DNA from: Ancalomicrobiaceae bacterium S20
GTDB lineage: Bacteria > Pseudomonadota > Alphaproteobacteria > Rhizobiales > Ancalomicrobiaceae
NCBI GenBank assembly: GCA_040269895.1
Contig: CP158568.1
Coordinates: 4,727,501 to 4,791,500, forward strand
Length of the DNA stretch: 64,000 nucleotides
Reading direction: 5' to 3'
In this document: positions 22,885 to 33,214 of the stretch, in pieces
How the letters are laid out: the number at the start of each line of letters is the position of its first letter
Numbering within the stretch: position 1 is the stretch's first letter
Translations under genes and position numbers: made by a program
Notes under the pieces: model-generated
Databases searched by the model: none
Told to the model about the DNA's origin: nothing
What the model saw: the letters and a program-made list of their open reading frames with translations, nothing else

Positions 22885-25800
22885 TCAAGCCTCCGCCGGC
22901 CCGAAGCCGCCGCCGGTCGGGGTGATCACCGTGATCGCCTCGCCGGCGTCGAGGGGCGTGGAGAAGCAGCCGGGGCGCTCCTCGAGGCGGCCATCGTTGC
23001 GGCGGACGATGTTGCGGCCGATCTCGCCGGGGCCGCCGCCCTCGAGGCCGAACGGGGCGACGCGGCGGGCGCCCGAAAGCAGCGACAGCGTCATCGGTTC
23101 GCGGAACCGGATCGTGCGGCGCGTGCCGTCGCCGGCCTTGTGCCGGCCCGTTCCGCCCGAGCCGCGCCGGACCGAGAACTCCTCGAGCACCACGGGGAAG
23201 CGCGTTTCCAGGATCTCGGGATCGGTCAGGCGCGAGTTGGTCATGTGGGTGTGGATCGCGGCGGCGCCGTCGAAGCCGGGGCCGGCGGGGGCGCCGGAGC
23301 AGATCGTCTCGTAATACTGATAGCGTGCGTTGCCGAAGGTCAGGTTGTTCATCGTTCCCTGCGCGGCGGCGAGAGCGCCGAGCGCGCCGAACAGCGCGTT
23401 GGTCACCTGCTGGCTGACCTCGACATTGCCGGCGACGACCGCGGCCGGATATTGCGGCGACAGCATGGATCCCGGCGGCACGACGATGTCGATCGGCTCC
23501 AGGCAGCCGGCGTTCATCGGGATGTCGGCATCGACCATGACACGGAAGGCATAGAGCACCGCGGCGCGGGTGACCGGGGCAGGGGCGTTGAAATTGTCCG
23601 GCCGCTGCGGGCTCGTGCCGGTGAAGTCGACCGTCGCGCGGCGGGCGGTGCGGTCGACGGTGATCGCGACACGGATCTTCGAGCCGGAATCCTGTTCGAG
23701 TTCGAAGCTGCCGTCGTCGAGCCGATCGAGCACGCGGCGCACGCTCTCGGCGGCGTTGTCCTGGACGTGGCGCATGTAGGCCTGGACGGTGTCGAGGCCG
23801 AAATGCGCGATCATTTTCTTCAGCTCGGCCGCGCCGCGCGTGTTGGCGGCGATCTGGGCCTTCAGGTCGTTGACGTTCTGGGTCAGGTTGCGGACCGGGT
23901 AAGTCGCGCCGGTGAGAAGCGTCTCCAGCGCCGCCTCGCGCAGCACGCCGTTCTCGACCAGCTTGAAATTGTCGATGTAGACGCCTTCCTCCTCGATCGT
24001 GGTCGCCTCGATCGACATGGAGCCCGGCGCGATGCCGCCGATGTCCGCGTGGTGACCTCGGCTCGCGACCCAGAAGATGATCCGCTCGCCGTCCTCGTCG
24101 AACACCGGGGTGCACACCGTGATGTCGGGCAGATGCGTGCCGCCGTTGTACGGCGCGTTCAGCGCATAGACCTCGCCGGGGCGGATCACCGGATTGCCGG
24201 CGATCACGGCCTCGACCGACTTGTCCATCGAGCCGAGATGCACCGGCATGTGCGGCGCGTTGGCGACGAGCGCGCCGGCGGCATCGAAGACCGCGCAGGA
24301 GAAGTCGAGCCGCTCCTTGATGTTGACCGAGTAGGCGGTGTTCTGCAGCGCCACGCCCATCTGCTCGGCGATCGACATGAACAGGTTGTTGAAGATCTCC
24401 AGCATGACCGGATCGGCGTCGGTGCCGATCGCCTCGGTCTTCGGGCGAGGCGCGATACGGGTCAGCACGAGATCGTCGCGCGGCGTGAGCACGGCCTGCC
24501 ATCCCGCCTCGACGACGACGGTCTGGTTCGGCTCGATCACGATCGCCGGCCCGCGGACACGGTCGCCGGCACGCATGTCGCGGCGCAGATGGACGGTTGC
24601 GTCGTGCCATGTGCCCTGGCTGAAGAACCGTGTCCGATCGGCGACCGGCGCGTCGCGTGTCTCCGTTTCGGTCGCGGCGGTCGATGCCAGCGCTGCCGCG
24701 CCGCCGACCGCCTCGATCGAGACGGCTTCGACCACCAGCGGCTTGTCGTGATCGACGAAGCCGAAGCGGGCGCCGTGCAGCGCCAGAAACGTCTCGCGCA
24801 TCAAAGCTTCGGCCTCGGGGGCGAGTGCGTTTCCGTCGAGGGGCGCGGGCACGTCGAGCGTGGTGTCGGTGCCCTTGTAGCGGATGTGGGCGGTGACGCT
24901 GACGGTTACGTCGTCGGCCGCGACGCCCTGCTCGGCGAGTTCGGCGCGGCAGATCGCGGCGAGCCGGCGGGCGGCGTCGCCGAGGGGCGTGCGCATGTCC
25001 TCGATCGCGACGTCGATCGTCTCGACGCGCGAAGCGCGGATCGAGGCGAGGCCCATGCCATAGGCCGACAGCAGACCGGAGAGCGGATGGATCAGCACGC
25101 TCTCGATGCCGAGCGCGTCGGCGACCAGACAGGCGTGCTGGCCGCCGGCGCCGCCGAAACTGTTCAGCGCATAGGCGGTGATGTCGTAGCCGCGCTGGAC
25201 CGAGATCTTCTTGACCGCCTCGGCCATGTTGGCGACGGCGATCTTCAGGAAGCCGTCGGCGACCTCCTCCGGGCTGCGGCCGTCCCCGACGCGGGTCGCG
25301 AGGTCGGCGAATTTCGTGGCGACGGCGTCGCGGTCGAGCGGCTGGTTCTGGTCGGGGCCGAAGATCGCCGGAAAATGCTGCGGCGACAGCTTGCCGACCA
25401 TGACATTGGCGTCGGTCACGGTCAGCGGGCCGCCGCGCCGGTAGCTCGCCGGGCCGGGCACGGCGCCAGCGCTCTCCGGACCGACGCGGAAGCGGGCGCC
25501 GTCGAAGGCGAGGATCGAGCCGCCACCGGCGGCGACTGTGTGGATCAGCATCATCGGCGCCCGCATGCGCACGCCCGCGACCTCGGTCTCGAAGGCGCGT
25601 TCGAAGCTGCCGTCGTAATGGGCGACGTCGGTCGAGGTGCCGCCCATGTCGAAGCCGATCACCTTGTCGAAGCCGGCGGCGCGGCCGGTCTCGGCGAGGC
25701 CGACCACGCCGCCGGCCGGACCCGACAGGATCGCGTCGCGGCCCTGGAACCGGTCGGCGCCTGTGAGCCCGCCCGACGACATCATGAACATCAGCCGCGC

Positions 25801-26502
25801 GCCGGTGCGCGCGACGTCCAGTTCCTCCGAGACCTGCGCGACGTAGCGGCCGAGGATCGGCGACAGATAGGCGTCAACGACTGTCGTGTCGCCACGGCCG
25901 ACCAGTTTGATGAGCGGCGAGACCGCATGGCTGACCGAGATCTGCGGGAAGCCGATGTCTTTGGCGATCTCGGCGAGCGCGATCTCGTGCGCGGAGTGGC
26001 GATAGCCGTGGATCAGCGCGATGGCGACGGCGCGGATACCGGCGTCGAAGGCGGCCTGCAGGTCGCGGCGCGCGGCGTCGCGGTCGAGCGGGCGCTCGAC
26101 CGTGCCGTCGGCGAGCACGCGCTCGTGGGCCTCGATCACGCGCTCATAGAGCAGCGACGGCTTGACGATGTTCTTGGCGAAGATCTTGCGCCGGTCCTGG
26201 TAGCCGATCTCCAGCACGTCGGCGAGGCCGCGCGTGGTGACGAAGGCGGTGCGCTCGCCCTTGCGCTCCAGGAGCGCGTTGGTGGCGACGGTGGTTCCCA
26301 TGCGGACCTCGCCGATCGCGCCGGTCGGGATCGGCTCGCCCCGGCCGAGGCCGATCAGCTTGCGGATGCCGGCGACCGCGGCGTCGCGGTAGGCGCCGGG
26401 GTTCTCCGACAGCATCTTGACGACATGCAGTTTTCCGGAGCCGTCGCGCCCGATCACGTCCGTGAACGTCCCGCCGCGATCGATCCAGAAATCCCACGCC
26501 AT
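22885..26502 (-). CDS. oplAH: 5-oxoprolinase, fused hydantoinase A/B type
   Basis: ATP-dependent amidohydrolase of 1205 residues opening 5-oxo-L-proline to glutamate, or a related hydantoin-like ring. The N-terminal HydA half starts [16 protein letters not shown] and has the ASKHA-type ATPase segments [19 protein letters not shown] (about 291-309) and [16 protein letters not shown] (about 453-468). The HydB half begins near residue 705 with [19 protein letters not shown] and ends with a glycine-rich [11 protein letters not shown]. This single-chain A+B fusion is the 5-oxoprolinase layout; hydantoinases and N-methylhydantoinases are often split. The start ending at 26502 matches the family N-terminus. 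It recycles 5-oxoproline from glutathione or damaged peptides. Confidence 0.92.
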   Translation of the reverse strand: MAWDFWIDRGGTFTDVIGRDGSGKLHVVKMLSENPGAYRDAAVAGIRKLIGLGRGEPIPTGAIGEVRMGTTVATNALLERKGERTAFVTTRGLADVLEIGYQDRRKIFAKNIVKPSLLYERVIEAHERVLADGTVERPLDRDAARRDLQAAFDAGIRAVAIALIHGYRHSAHEIALAEIAKDIGFPQISVSHAVSPLIKLVGRGDTTVVDAYLSPILGRYVAQVSEELDVARTGARLMFMMSSGGLTGADRFQGRDAILSGPAGGVVGLAETGRAAGFDKVIGFDMGGTSTDVAHYDGSFERAFETEVAGVRMRAPMMLIHTVAAGGGSILAFDGARFRVGPESAGAVPGPASYRRGGPLTVTDANVMVGKLSPQHFPAIFGPDQNQPLDRDAVATKFADLATRVGDGRSPEEVADGFLKIAVANMAEAVKKISVQRGYDITAYALNSFGGAGGQHACLVADALGIESVLIHPLSGLLSAYGMGLASIRASRVETIDVAIEDMRTPLGDAARRLAAICRAELAEQGVAADDVTVSVTAHIRYKGTDTTLDVPAPLDGNALAPEAEALMRETFLALHGARFGFVDHDKPLVVEAVSIEAVGGAAALASTAATETETRDAPVADRTRFFSQGTWHDATVHLRRDMRAGDRVRGPAIVIEPNQTVVVEAGWQAVLTPRDDLVLTRIAPRPKTEAIGTDADPVMLEIFNNLFMSIAEQMGVALQNTAYSVNIKERLDFSCAVFDAAGALVANAPHMPVHLGSMDKSVEAVIAGNPVIRPGEVYALNAPYNGGTHLPDITVCTPVFDEDGERIIFWVASRGHHADIGGIAPGSMSIEATTIEEEGVYIDNFKLVENGVLREAALETLLTGATYPVRNLTQNVNDLKAQIAANTRGAAELKKMIAHFGLDTVQAYMRHVQDNAAESVRRVLDRLDDGSFELEQDSGSKIRVAITVDRTARRATVDFTGTSPQRPDNFNAPAPVTRAAVLYAFRVMVDADIPMNAGCLEPIDIVVPPGSMLSPQYPAAVVAGNVEVSQQVTNALFGALGALAAAQGTMNNLTFGNARYQYYETICSGAPAGPGFDGAAAIHTHMTNSRLTDPEILETRFPVVLEEFSVRRGSGGTGRHKAGDGTRRTIRFREPMTLSLLSGARRVAPFGLEGGGPGEIGRNIVRRNDGRLEERPGCFSTPLDAGEAITVITPTGGGFGPAEA

Positions 26503-26626
26503 GCCCGTCGCCTCCGTTGGGTTCGGCGGGACCATGGGGCAAGAACGGTCGGCTGACCAGTGCCTCGGCCGGGGATGTGCCCGGCTCGGACCGGGGCACG
26601 GTCGCCCGGTGGGCGAGGCACAAGAG

Positions 26627-26665
26627 AAAGGCGCGGGCCGCATCGCGGCACCGCGCCTTTGCTTG
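26627..26665 (-). terminator. Terminator of the glucan biosynthesis gene
   Basis: AAAGGCGCGG (26627-26636) pairs exactly with CCGCGCCTTT (26651-26660) around a 14-base loop. It lies about 33 bases after the stop of the minus-strand glucan biosynthesis gene and upstream of the oplAH start. The A/T ends allow action in both directions. Confidence 0.7.
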
Positions 26666-26692
26666 CTCGAACGGAAGGTCGAGGGCGTCGCC

Positions 26693-28288
26693 TCAGGGCT
26701 TCGGCAGCTGCTGCGGATGCAGCTGGAACAGCCAGGTCTCGGTCAGGGCCGTCTCGCCCTGCTTCAGGTAGGCGCGCAGATCGACCGGCTCGGGGCCCTC
26801 GGCCCGGATGTCGAACTGCAGGCGCCAGTTCTTGCTCCAGGTGGTCGTCTCCAGGAACACCGAGGAGATCTCGCCGCGCGACGGCGTGATGACCGCCACC
26901 GGCTTCTGGTCCTTGGGGAACTGGTCGAGCGGGCCACCGCCGAACTCGATCGAGAAGCGACGGATCTCCGGCGGGTTGGCGCGGGTATAGGGGAAGCCGC
27001 CGCGGCCGATGCGGGTGAACAGCGGGCGGGCGAGGTTGGTCGCCGGGTAGGGCTCGTCGGCGCCCCAGTGCAGGCGGTAGCGGTATTCGAACGACTGGCC
27101 GGCCTTCACGGGTTCGCGCGGAACCCAGAAGCAGACCATGTTGTCGAAGTCCTCATGGTCGGTCGGCAGCTCGACGAGCTGCACCGAACCCGGACCCCAG
27201 CCGCCGATCGGCTCGATCCAGAGCGAGGGGCGGCGCTCGTAGTTCAGATAGCGGTCGAGATAGGCGGCCGGATCGCGCTGCCGCTGCATCAGGCCGAAGC
27301 CGCGCGGGTTGTCGTCGACGAAGGCCGAGGTGTGCGGCTGCGGCGGGTTGACCAGCGGCCTCCAGATGCGCTCGCCGGCACCGGTCCACAGCGCCAGGCC
27401 GTCCGAGTCGTGCGCGGCGCGGCGCCACTCGAGCTCATAGCCCTTGTCGTATTCCGAGAACCAGTACATCGAGGTCATCGGCGAGATGCCGAGCTTCTCG
27501 ACGTCCTTGCGCATGAACAGCGACTTCTCGACGTCCATCACCACGCCTTCGGTGCGGCGGATGGTGAAGCGATAGGCGCCGGTGATCGACGGGCCGTCGA
27601 GCAGCGCGTGCACGACCATCGGCTGGTGCTCGGCGGTCGCGGGCGCGAGATAGAACTCGATGAAGTCCGGGAATTCCTCCGGCTTCGGGCCGGCGGTGTT
27701 GACGGCGACGCCGCGCGAGGACAGGCCATATTCGCCGAGCGAGCCGATGGCGCGGAAGTAGGAGGCGCCGAGGAAGGCGACCCAGTCCTTCTGGCGCCAG
27801 TCGGGACGCGACTTGGCTTCCTTGACCTGGAAGCCGGCGAAGCCGGAATCCTCCGGCAGGCGCTGGGCCGGGCTGTCGTCCGGCATGTCGAAGTATTCCG
27901 GCTCGTAGAGCACCTCGCGGGCCTTGTCGCCGTCGACCGAGTACATCTTGATGCCCTTGGGAAAGTATTTGCCCAGGGGGAAGAAGGTCACCGGGTAGAC
28001 GCCCGGATTGTCGCCGTGCAGGGCGAAGTCGGTCTTGAACTTGATCTTGCCGTGGGCGGTGTAGTCGATCTGATCGACGATGTCCGGCGCCGGCTTGTAC
28101 GGCATCTGATAGGGCTTGGTCGCCATCTCGCGGGCGCGGGCGACCAGCGCCGCGTAGGAGAAGGGCTTCGCCTGACCGAACTTCAGCGGGATCGCTTGCG
28201 CCTCGCGGACGGAGACGCCGAGGCCGGCGAGGAAGGCGGCGGCGGCCGAGGCGGCCAGGAGATCACGGCGGGAAGGATCGGCGCTCAT
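26693..28288 (-). CDS. opgD: Periplasmic glucan biosynthesis protein, MdoG/OpgD family
   Basis: Periplasmic protein of 531 residues for osmoregulated periplasmic glucan backbone synthesis. It begins with a twin-arginine signal, [19 protein letters not shown], as in E. coli OpgD (OpgG uses the Sec route). Family blocks are [15 protein letters not shown] after the signal, a long beta-rich MdoG domain with [12 protein letters not shown] in the middle, and a C-terminal immunoglobulin-like part (about 410-531) ending in [13 protein letters not shown]. The start ending at 28288 gives a proper signal peptide; an ATG 45 bases upstream would bury it. No opgH glucosyltransferase lies nearby. OpgG and OpgD are hard to tell apart by eye, so the symbol is tentative. 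Confidence 0.88.
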   Translation of the reverse strand: MSADPSRRDLLAASAAAAFLAGLGVSVREAQAIPLKFGQAKPFSYAALVARAREMATKPYQMPYKPAPDIVDQIDYTAHGKIKFKTDFALHGDNPGVYPVTFFPLGKYFPKGIKMYSVDGDKAREVLYEPEYFDMPDDSPAQRLPEDSGFAGFQVKEAKSRPDWRQKDWVAFLGASYFRAIGSLGEYGLSSRGVAVNTAGPKPEEFPDFIEFYLAPATAEHQPMVVHALLDGPSITGAYRFTIRRTEGVVMDVEKSLFMRKDVEKLGISPMTSMYWFSEYDKGYELEWRRAAHDSDGLALWTGAGERIWRPLVNPPQPHTSAFVDDNPRGFGLMQRQRDPAAYLDRYLNYERRPSLWIEPIGGWGPGSVQLVELPTDHEDFDNMVCFWVPREPVKAGQSFEYRYRLHWGADEPYPATNLARPLFTRIGRGGFPYTRANPPEIRRFSIEFGGGPLDQFPKDQKPVAVITPSRGEISSVFLETTTWSKNWRLQFDIRAEGPEPVDLRAYLKQGETALTETWLFQLHPQQLPKP

Positions 28289-28520
28289 TCGGTCTCTCAA
28301 AAACGGGCTCTGGCGACTTCGAAACGGCATCATTGACGGGTCGCCGCGTCAACGATGTAGGACACCCGTCGTTCGCCTGCAATCACGGCGGAAACGAGAC
28401 CGCGTGCCTTCGTGCGAATTGGTTTCCGCTCCCCGCCCGTCGATCCCGAGCCGGAGGGCGGAGCGCCTTTGCCGGCTCAGGGATCGGCACGTCGAGGCGG
28501 CCCCGATCGTCGGTCCACGA

Positions 28521-28655
28521 TCAGGGGCCGACCACCTTCGAACAATCTCTGCGGCCGGACAGGGCGCAGGTCTGCAGCTTGTCGTAGGCGTTCATCTGTT
28601 CGAACGCCCACCAGCACAGGCCGAGCAGGACGGCGCCGATCACGAGCATGGTCAT
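28521..28655 (-). CDS. Small single-pass membrane protein, unknown function
   Basis: A 44-residue frame with one hydrophobic segment, MLVIGAVLLGLCWWAF (residues 3-18), followed by a short polar tail with two cysteines (Cys30 and Cys38, LQTCALSGRRDCSK) predicted to face the periplasm or cytoplasm. AAGGAG lies nine bases before the ATG. An in-frame ATG ending at 28718, also with a GGAG site, would give 65 residues with a basic, proline-rich extension. I do not recognise the family. The paired cysteines and good ribosome site argue that it is real. It lies 119 bases downstream of the dikinase-like gene on the same strand. Confidence 0.6.
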   Translation of the reverse strand: MTMLVIGAVLLGLCWWAFEQMNAYDKLQTCALSGRRDCSKVVGP

Positions 28656-28774
28656 GATCGGCGGCTCCTTCTCACGCCGGGGCGGTCGCGGTGGTTGCCG
28701 GGTCGAACGGTCGGTCATCTCGGTCACTCCGAAGGCGCCCCCCGACGCGCTTGCCGAGCGTTCCATAGCACGGC

Positions 28775-30404
28775 TCAAGACCGAGCGGAGCGGCGGCGTC
28801 CGTGTCGGGTTTCCGTCGCGCTCCAGCCGTGCCAGATGGCGATGGCCTCGTCGGGACGGGTGCGCTCGATCGTGCGCCGCCCTGCGAAGATCGCGCCGCT
28901 CGCGCCGTCGACCGAGATCCAGTCGCCCTCCGCGAGCCGGCCCCCGCCGGTCGCGACATGCCAACCGACGGTCTTCCCGGCCGGGTCGACGGCGAGGCCG
29001 GCGCAGCCGACCACGGCGGGCCGACCCATCTGCCGGGCGACGACCGCGGCGTGGGCGGTGCGGCCGCCGGTGGCGGTGACGATGGCACTTGCCGCTGCGA
29101 AGCCGGCGATGTCCGAGGTCGAGGTGTCGGGGCGGACCAGCACGACCGGGTCGCCGGCGGTGGCGAGCCGCACGGCCGCCGCGCTGTCGCAGGCGATGCG
29201 ACCGACCGCAGCGCCGGGCGAGGCGGCGACGCCGGCCGCGATCGGCATTGCGTCGTCGTCGGCGAAGCGGGTCTCGTCGAGCGCGGCCTCGTCGATGCCG
29301 TCGAGGCGGGCGAGGGCTTCCGCCGGGGTGATCAGGCCTTCGGCGACATGGTCGACCGCGATCGCCAATGCCGCGCGCGGCGTGCGCTTGGCCGCGCGGG
29401 TCTGCAGGAACCAGAGCTCGCCGCGCTCGACCGTGAATTCGACGTCCTGCACGTCATGGAAGGCACGTTCCAGATCGGCGAGCGCGGCGGTGAGCCGCGT
29501 CGCGACCTCGGGGAGGCGGGCGGCGAGGCCGTCGAAGCCCGCTGGCGTGCGGCGTCCGGAGACGACGTCCTCGCCCTGGGCGTCGAACAGCAGTTCGACC
29601 ACCGGCCGAGTTCTCGCCGCGCGCGGGGTCGCGCGAGAAGGCGACGCCGGCCGCCGAACGGGCGTCGGCATTGCCGTAGACCATCGCCTGCACCGTCACG
29701 GCGGTGCCTTCGAGATCCTCGTAGCCGTGGAGCTTGCGATAGGTCACGGCCTTCGGCTGCTCCCACGAGGCGAAGACGGCGAGCGCGGCGGCGCGCAACT
29801 GATCGAGGGGCGCGGCCGGGATCCGGTGGCCGGCCTCGGCGACATGGTCGAGCGCGGCGCGGACATGGGTCGCGAGCGCGACCGCGTCGAGGTCGCGGTC
29901 GCTGTCGACTCCCTCGGCCGCGACCAACGCCTCGAGCGCGTGGGCGAGCGGCGCGGGATCGATGCCGAGCACGGTCTCGGCGTAGGCTTCGAGGAAACGG
30001 CGCCGGCAATCGAGCGCGAAGCGCGGATTGCCGGTCAACCGGACGAGACCGGCGGCGGCGTCCTCGGTTGCGCCGACGTCGAGCACGGTCTCCAGCATGC
30101 CCGGCATCGAGCGGGCGGCTCCGGAGCGGACGGACACCAGCAGCGGCCGGCGCCGGTCGCCGAACCGGCGGCCGGTCCGCGCCTCCAGGAAGGCGATGCC
30201 TTCGGCGAGGGCGTCGTCGAGCGCGGCGAGCGCCTTCGGCTTGCCCTTGGCGAGCTTGGCGTTGAAGGCGACCGGCAGCACGAAGGCCGGCGGCACCGGC
30301 AGGCCCATGCGGGCCATGGCCGCGATGTTGGCGGCCTTGTTGCCGACGACTTCCGGTTCCAGCGCCTCGGTCTCCGGGCCGCCGATCAGATGGACGCGTT
30401 TCAT
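28775..30404 (-). CDS. PEP/pyruvate-binding phosphotransfer protein (PPDK-like, no C-terminal barrel), frameshifted
   Basis: Related to pyruvate phosphate dikinase but only about 540 residues. The N-terminal nucleotide/pyruvate-binding domain begins MKRVHLIGGPETEA with GNKAANIAAMARMGLPVPPA. SVRSGAARSMPGMLETVLD is the conserved ATP-grasp segment. MVYGNADARSAAGVAFSRDP leads to the break. After the frameshift, LLFDAQGEDVVSGRRTP resumes the family pattern, then the swivelling domain with phosphohistidine motif TGGRTAHAAVVARQMGRP. The C-terminal PEP-binding TIM barrel of true dikinases is missing. The frame changes near 29605-29612; dropping one base restores continuity as GENRPVVELL. It starts ten bases after the PhoU/DUF47-like gene, so they form an operon. 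Function unknown. Confidence 0.8.
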
Positions 30405-30414
30405 CGGGGTCTCC

Positions 30415-32349
30415 TCAGAGCCGGTCGGCATCGGCGTGACGGTTCAGTTCGCCGAGCAGATGCGCGCGCATCAGGTGGCCGGCATGGGCGAAGCGATCGG
30501 TGGCCGCCTCGATGCGGCGGGCGCACTGGGTCAGCACGATCGTGCGACGCGGATCGGTCTCGGTGCGGAGCGTGGCGGCCAGTGCGGCGCGCTCCTCGTC
30601 GTCGGCGGCATGTTCGAGCGCGAACAGATCCGCCATCGCGGCGAGCGCGTCGTCCATGTCGATGCGGTGGCCGTCGGCGGCGGCGGAGGCCGCATCGGCC
30701 ATCCGCGCGACCGCCTCGGCGGCGCGCGTTGCGGTCGCGACCAGTCGGGTGAGGTCGCCGTTGCCCGCATCGATGCCCGGTCCCTGCAACAGCGACAGGA
30801 AGAACGAGGCCTCCTCGACGTCGTCGATCGCCTGCTCGACCTGATCGATCAGCGGCGCGACCTTGCCCTCGACCTTGAGCCGTTCGGCGGTCGCGCGCAG
30901 ATCGATGGCCAGCCGGTCGGCCTTCTCCTCGATGCGCTTGGCGGTCGCGGCGGCGCGTACCGCGTCGCCGTGGCCGAGTGCTTCGGCGAGGCCGGCGAGG
31001 ATCGAGCGCGCGAGGCCGGCCTGGGTCACGACACCCTGCAGGAGCGTGCTGCCGGAGCGTTCGAGCCGGCGCACGAGTTCGGCATCGATGGCGTCGCGGA
31101 TCAGCCGGTCGGAGCGCGCCGCGAGCAGGCCCTCGCAGGCGATCCTGAGCGCCTGACGCAGGAAGTCGACGGCCTGATCCTCGCCGATCGCGTGATCGAG
31201 CCGGACGCCGTAGCCGATGTGGCCGTCGGCGGCGCGCTGGATGGCCCCGTTGACGAGATCGGCGCCGCCGAGCTCCAGAAAGGCGCGGTGGCCGAGGCGC
31301 CGGCGCGCCGCCCAGTCGAGCACGCGGATCGCGTCGTCCTTGTCGACGAAGCGCTGCAACTGTTTGCGCGCCTTGTTCCAGTCGATCAGGAACACCAGCG
31401 CGGCGCCGACGGCGCTCAGGAACGTGTCGCGCCGGCGCGGGTCGGCAACGTCCAGATGAGCCGTCACGAACTCGAAGGCGGCACCCTCGGCGAGCCCCTC
31501 GGCCTTGTGGGCGCTCGGCGCGGTCCAGACCACGTCCTCGAAGGACGAGAACAGGCCGATGAAGAACTTGGCGCGCGAGCGGTGCACGTCGGTGTAGGTG
31601 ACGTCGACCGCCGCTTCCGTGACGGTCACGCATAGCACGTGCGCATCGGTCGTGCCGATGTCGTTCTGGATCAGCAGCCGCTCGCCCGCGCGTGCCGCGG
31701 TGGTGTCGAGGCCGGGATGGTCGAACTTCAGCTTCCGGGTCGCCTCGACACCGGCCATGAAGGCGCTCACCGCCTGTCGATCGTCACCGGCGAGGCCTGA
31801 GCAGCGGGCGCCGGCGACATCTTCCTCGGCATGATCGGCGGCAAGGCGGTTCAGCGCCTTGTGCAGGTCCATGATCAGCCGATGCAGGCTGTCGGCACTC
31901 TTGGTGCCGGCGGCGGTGATGCGGGCGACCTGCGCGCGGTCGAGGCCGTCGCCGTCGGTCGCGAGATCGGCCGCGAGCGCGGCGAACCGGACCTGGAACG
32001 CCGATACGTCGTCGCCGGCCGCACCGGCGGCCGCGATCATCGCCTCGATGTCGGCGCCGAGGTCATGGGCGATCGCGACCGCGCCGGGGGCCGCGAATCG
32101 CTCGCCATCCTGCGCGGCCGCACCGCGAATGAAGCCGCGCACGCGATCGGCATCGAGCCCGACCGCGCGGGCCTCGGCGTGGAGATCGCTCGCCGCGCCG
32201 CCACGGCCGAACGCCTGTTCGACCGCGGCCTGCAGCGCCGACATCAGCACCTTCGCCCGGTCGTTGGCGTCGAGCCCGGCGCGGATCCGCGCCGGCAGGA
32301 GCAGCGCGTTCTCGCCGAGATGTTCGATGATCAGGGTCTTCGCCGTCAT
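30415..32349 (-). CDS. PhoU/DUF47-like helical protein with novel N-terminal region
   Basis: Alanine-rich, mostly helical protein of 644 residues. The C-terminal part (about 430-640) resembles PhoU/DUF47 proteins, long helical bundles involved in phosphate transport control, with SILAGLAEALGHGDAVRA and EEKADRLAIDLRATAERL segments. The N-terminal 200 residues are another helical region. The central part has a distinct block, LLIQNDIGTTDAHVLCVTV (about 225-243) and SRAKFFIGLFSSF (about 259-271), that I cannot place in a known domain. GGAGGGG precedes the ATG. It is followed within ten bases by the dikinase-like gene. Family knowledge suggests a phosphate-related regulator; the coupling to a phosphotransferase is what the sequence adds. 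Confidence 0.7.
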   Translation of the reverse strand: MTAKTLIIEHLGENALLLPARIRAGLDANDRAKVLMSALQAAVEQAFGRGGAASDLHAEARAVGLDADRVRGFIRGAAAQDGERFAAPGAVAIAHDLGADIEAMIAAAGAAGDDVSAFQVRFAALAADLATDGDGLDRAQVARITAAGTKSADSLHRLIMDLHKALNRLAADHAEEDVAGARCSGLAGDDRQAVSAFMAGVEATRKLKFDHPGLDTTAARAGERLLIQNDIGTTDAHVLCVTVTEAAVDVTYTDVHRSRAKFFIGLFSSFEDVVWTAPSAHKAEGLAEGAAFEFVTAHLDVADPRRRDTFLSAVGAALVFLIDWNKARKQLQRFVDKDDAIRVLDWAARRRLGHRAFLELGGADLVNGAIQRAADGHIGYGVRLDHAIGEDQAVDFLRQALRIACEGLLAARSDRLIRDAIDAELVRRLERSGSTLLQGVVTQAGLARSILAGLAEALGHGDAVRAAATAKRIEEKADRLAIDLRATAERLKVEGKVAPLIDQVEQAIDDVEEASFFLSLLQGPGIDAGNGDLTRLVATATRAAEAVARMADAASAAADGHRIDMDDALAAMADLFALEHAADDEERAALAATLRTETDPRRTIVLTQCARRIEAATDRFAHAGHLMRAHLLGELNRHADADRL

Positions 32350-32752
32350 GGTCCCCTCCGTCTCTAGGGCGACTATGGCGATGCCGATCGGGGCGGGCCT
32401 TGCTCGAAATCATTCACCGGACCGTCACATTGGGACGCCCGCGTGAGCCGCCCGAGCGCGCGGCACGCGCCTACGGGTCGCGACCGGCCGTAGCCGCGCT
32501 GCGCTCGACGTGTGCGCCCGGGGCCTGCGCGCCGTCGGGGCACGCCGAGATCACGGCAACATCGCGATCGTTCCATGGTCCGTATGCGTTCTGCACATTG
32601 GAATGATCACAGATCCGTGAGGCCGCCTTGTGCCCCTGAGCGGATCGCATTCGGCGACCTACATGCGTTGAACCACTTAAGACCAAGGGACGAGACGACC
32701 GGCCGGAAGAGCCGGTTCGCCGCCTTTGGCTCGAGGAGAGGCGGGACTTCAC
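32350..32752. other. Divergent intergenic region upstream of iorA
   Basis: A 403-base stretch with no convincing gene between divergent units. It contains an imperfect inverted repeat GATCGTTCCA (32566-32575) and TGGAATGATC (32599-32608), one mismatch, arms 33 bases apart, which could be an operator for the downstream molybdenum hydroxylase. GAGGAGAGG at 32733-32741 lies 11 bases before the iorA start. Confidence 0.4.
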
Positions 32753-33211
32753 ATGATCAATCTGACCATCAACGGCCAGAGCCACGCTCTGGACGTCGAC
32801 CCGGACATGCCCCTGCTGTGGGTGATCCGGGACATCGTCGGCATGACCGGCACCAAGTTCGGCTGCGGCATGGCGCAATGCGGCGCCTGCACCATCCACG
32901 TCGACGGCACGCCGGTGCGCGCGTGCCAGACCGCGGCGTCCGATGCCGTCGGTCGCCAGATCACCACCATCGAAGGCATCGACGGCAAGGTCGCCAAGAC
33001 CGTGCAGACCGTCTGGACCGAGATGGACGTGCCGCAGTGCGGCTACTGCCAGTCCGGCCAGATCATGTCGGCCGTAGCGCTGCTTTCGACCAACAAGAAG
33101 CCCTCCGACGCCGAGATCGACGAGGCCATGCACGGCAACCTGTGCCGCTGCGCGACCTACCATCGGATCCGCGCCGGCATCCATGAAGCCGCCAAGCGCC
33201 TGGAGGCCTGA
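32753..33211 (+). CDS. iorA: Isoquinoline 1-oxidoreductase-type 2Fe-2S small subunit
   Basis: Electron-transfer subunit of 152 residues in a two-subunit molybdenum hydroxylase. Two 2Fe-2S clusters are predicted: the ferredoxin-type [17 protein letters not shown] (about 38-54) with a later Cys in PVRACQTA, and the helical-domain [12 protein letters not shown] with [13 protein letters not shown]. It matches the alpha subunit of isoquinoline 1-oxidoreductase and related periplasmic aldehyde dehydrogenases, which have no FAD subunit. The ATG at 32753 starts the family's INLTING segment. It lies three bases before iorB. Electrons probably go to a cytochrome c, as in related enzymes, but none is encoded here. 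Confidence 0.92.
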   Translation: MINLTINGQSHALDVDPDMPLLWVIRDIVGMTGTKFGCGMAQCGACTIHVDGTPVRACQTAASDAVGRQITTIEGIDGKVAKTVQTVWTEMDVPQCGYCQSGQIMSAVALLSTNKKPSDAEIDEAMHGNLCRCATYHRIRAGIHEAAKRLEA

Positions 33212-33214
33212 GCC

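Noticed and set aside
23140-26556. Very long plus-strand open frame (over 1100 codons) opposite the 5-oxoprolinase gene
   Set aside because: It is an antisense shadow created by strong G/C bias at third positions. Its product is low-complexity (Arg, Asp, Gly, Val-rich) with no recognisable motif, while the minus strand encodes a complete known enzyme.
29595-29620. Programmed ribosomal frameshifting in the dikinase-like gene
   Set aside because: No slippery heptamer or downstream pseudoknot is evident. A plain sequencing or mutational indel is simpler.
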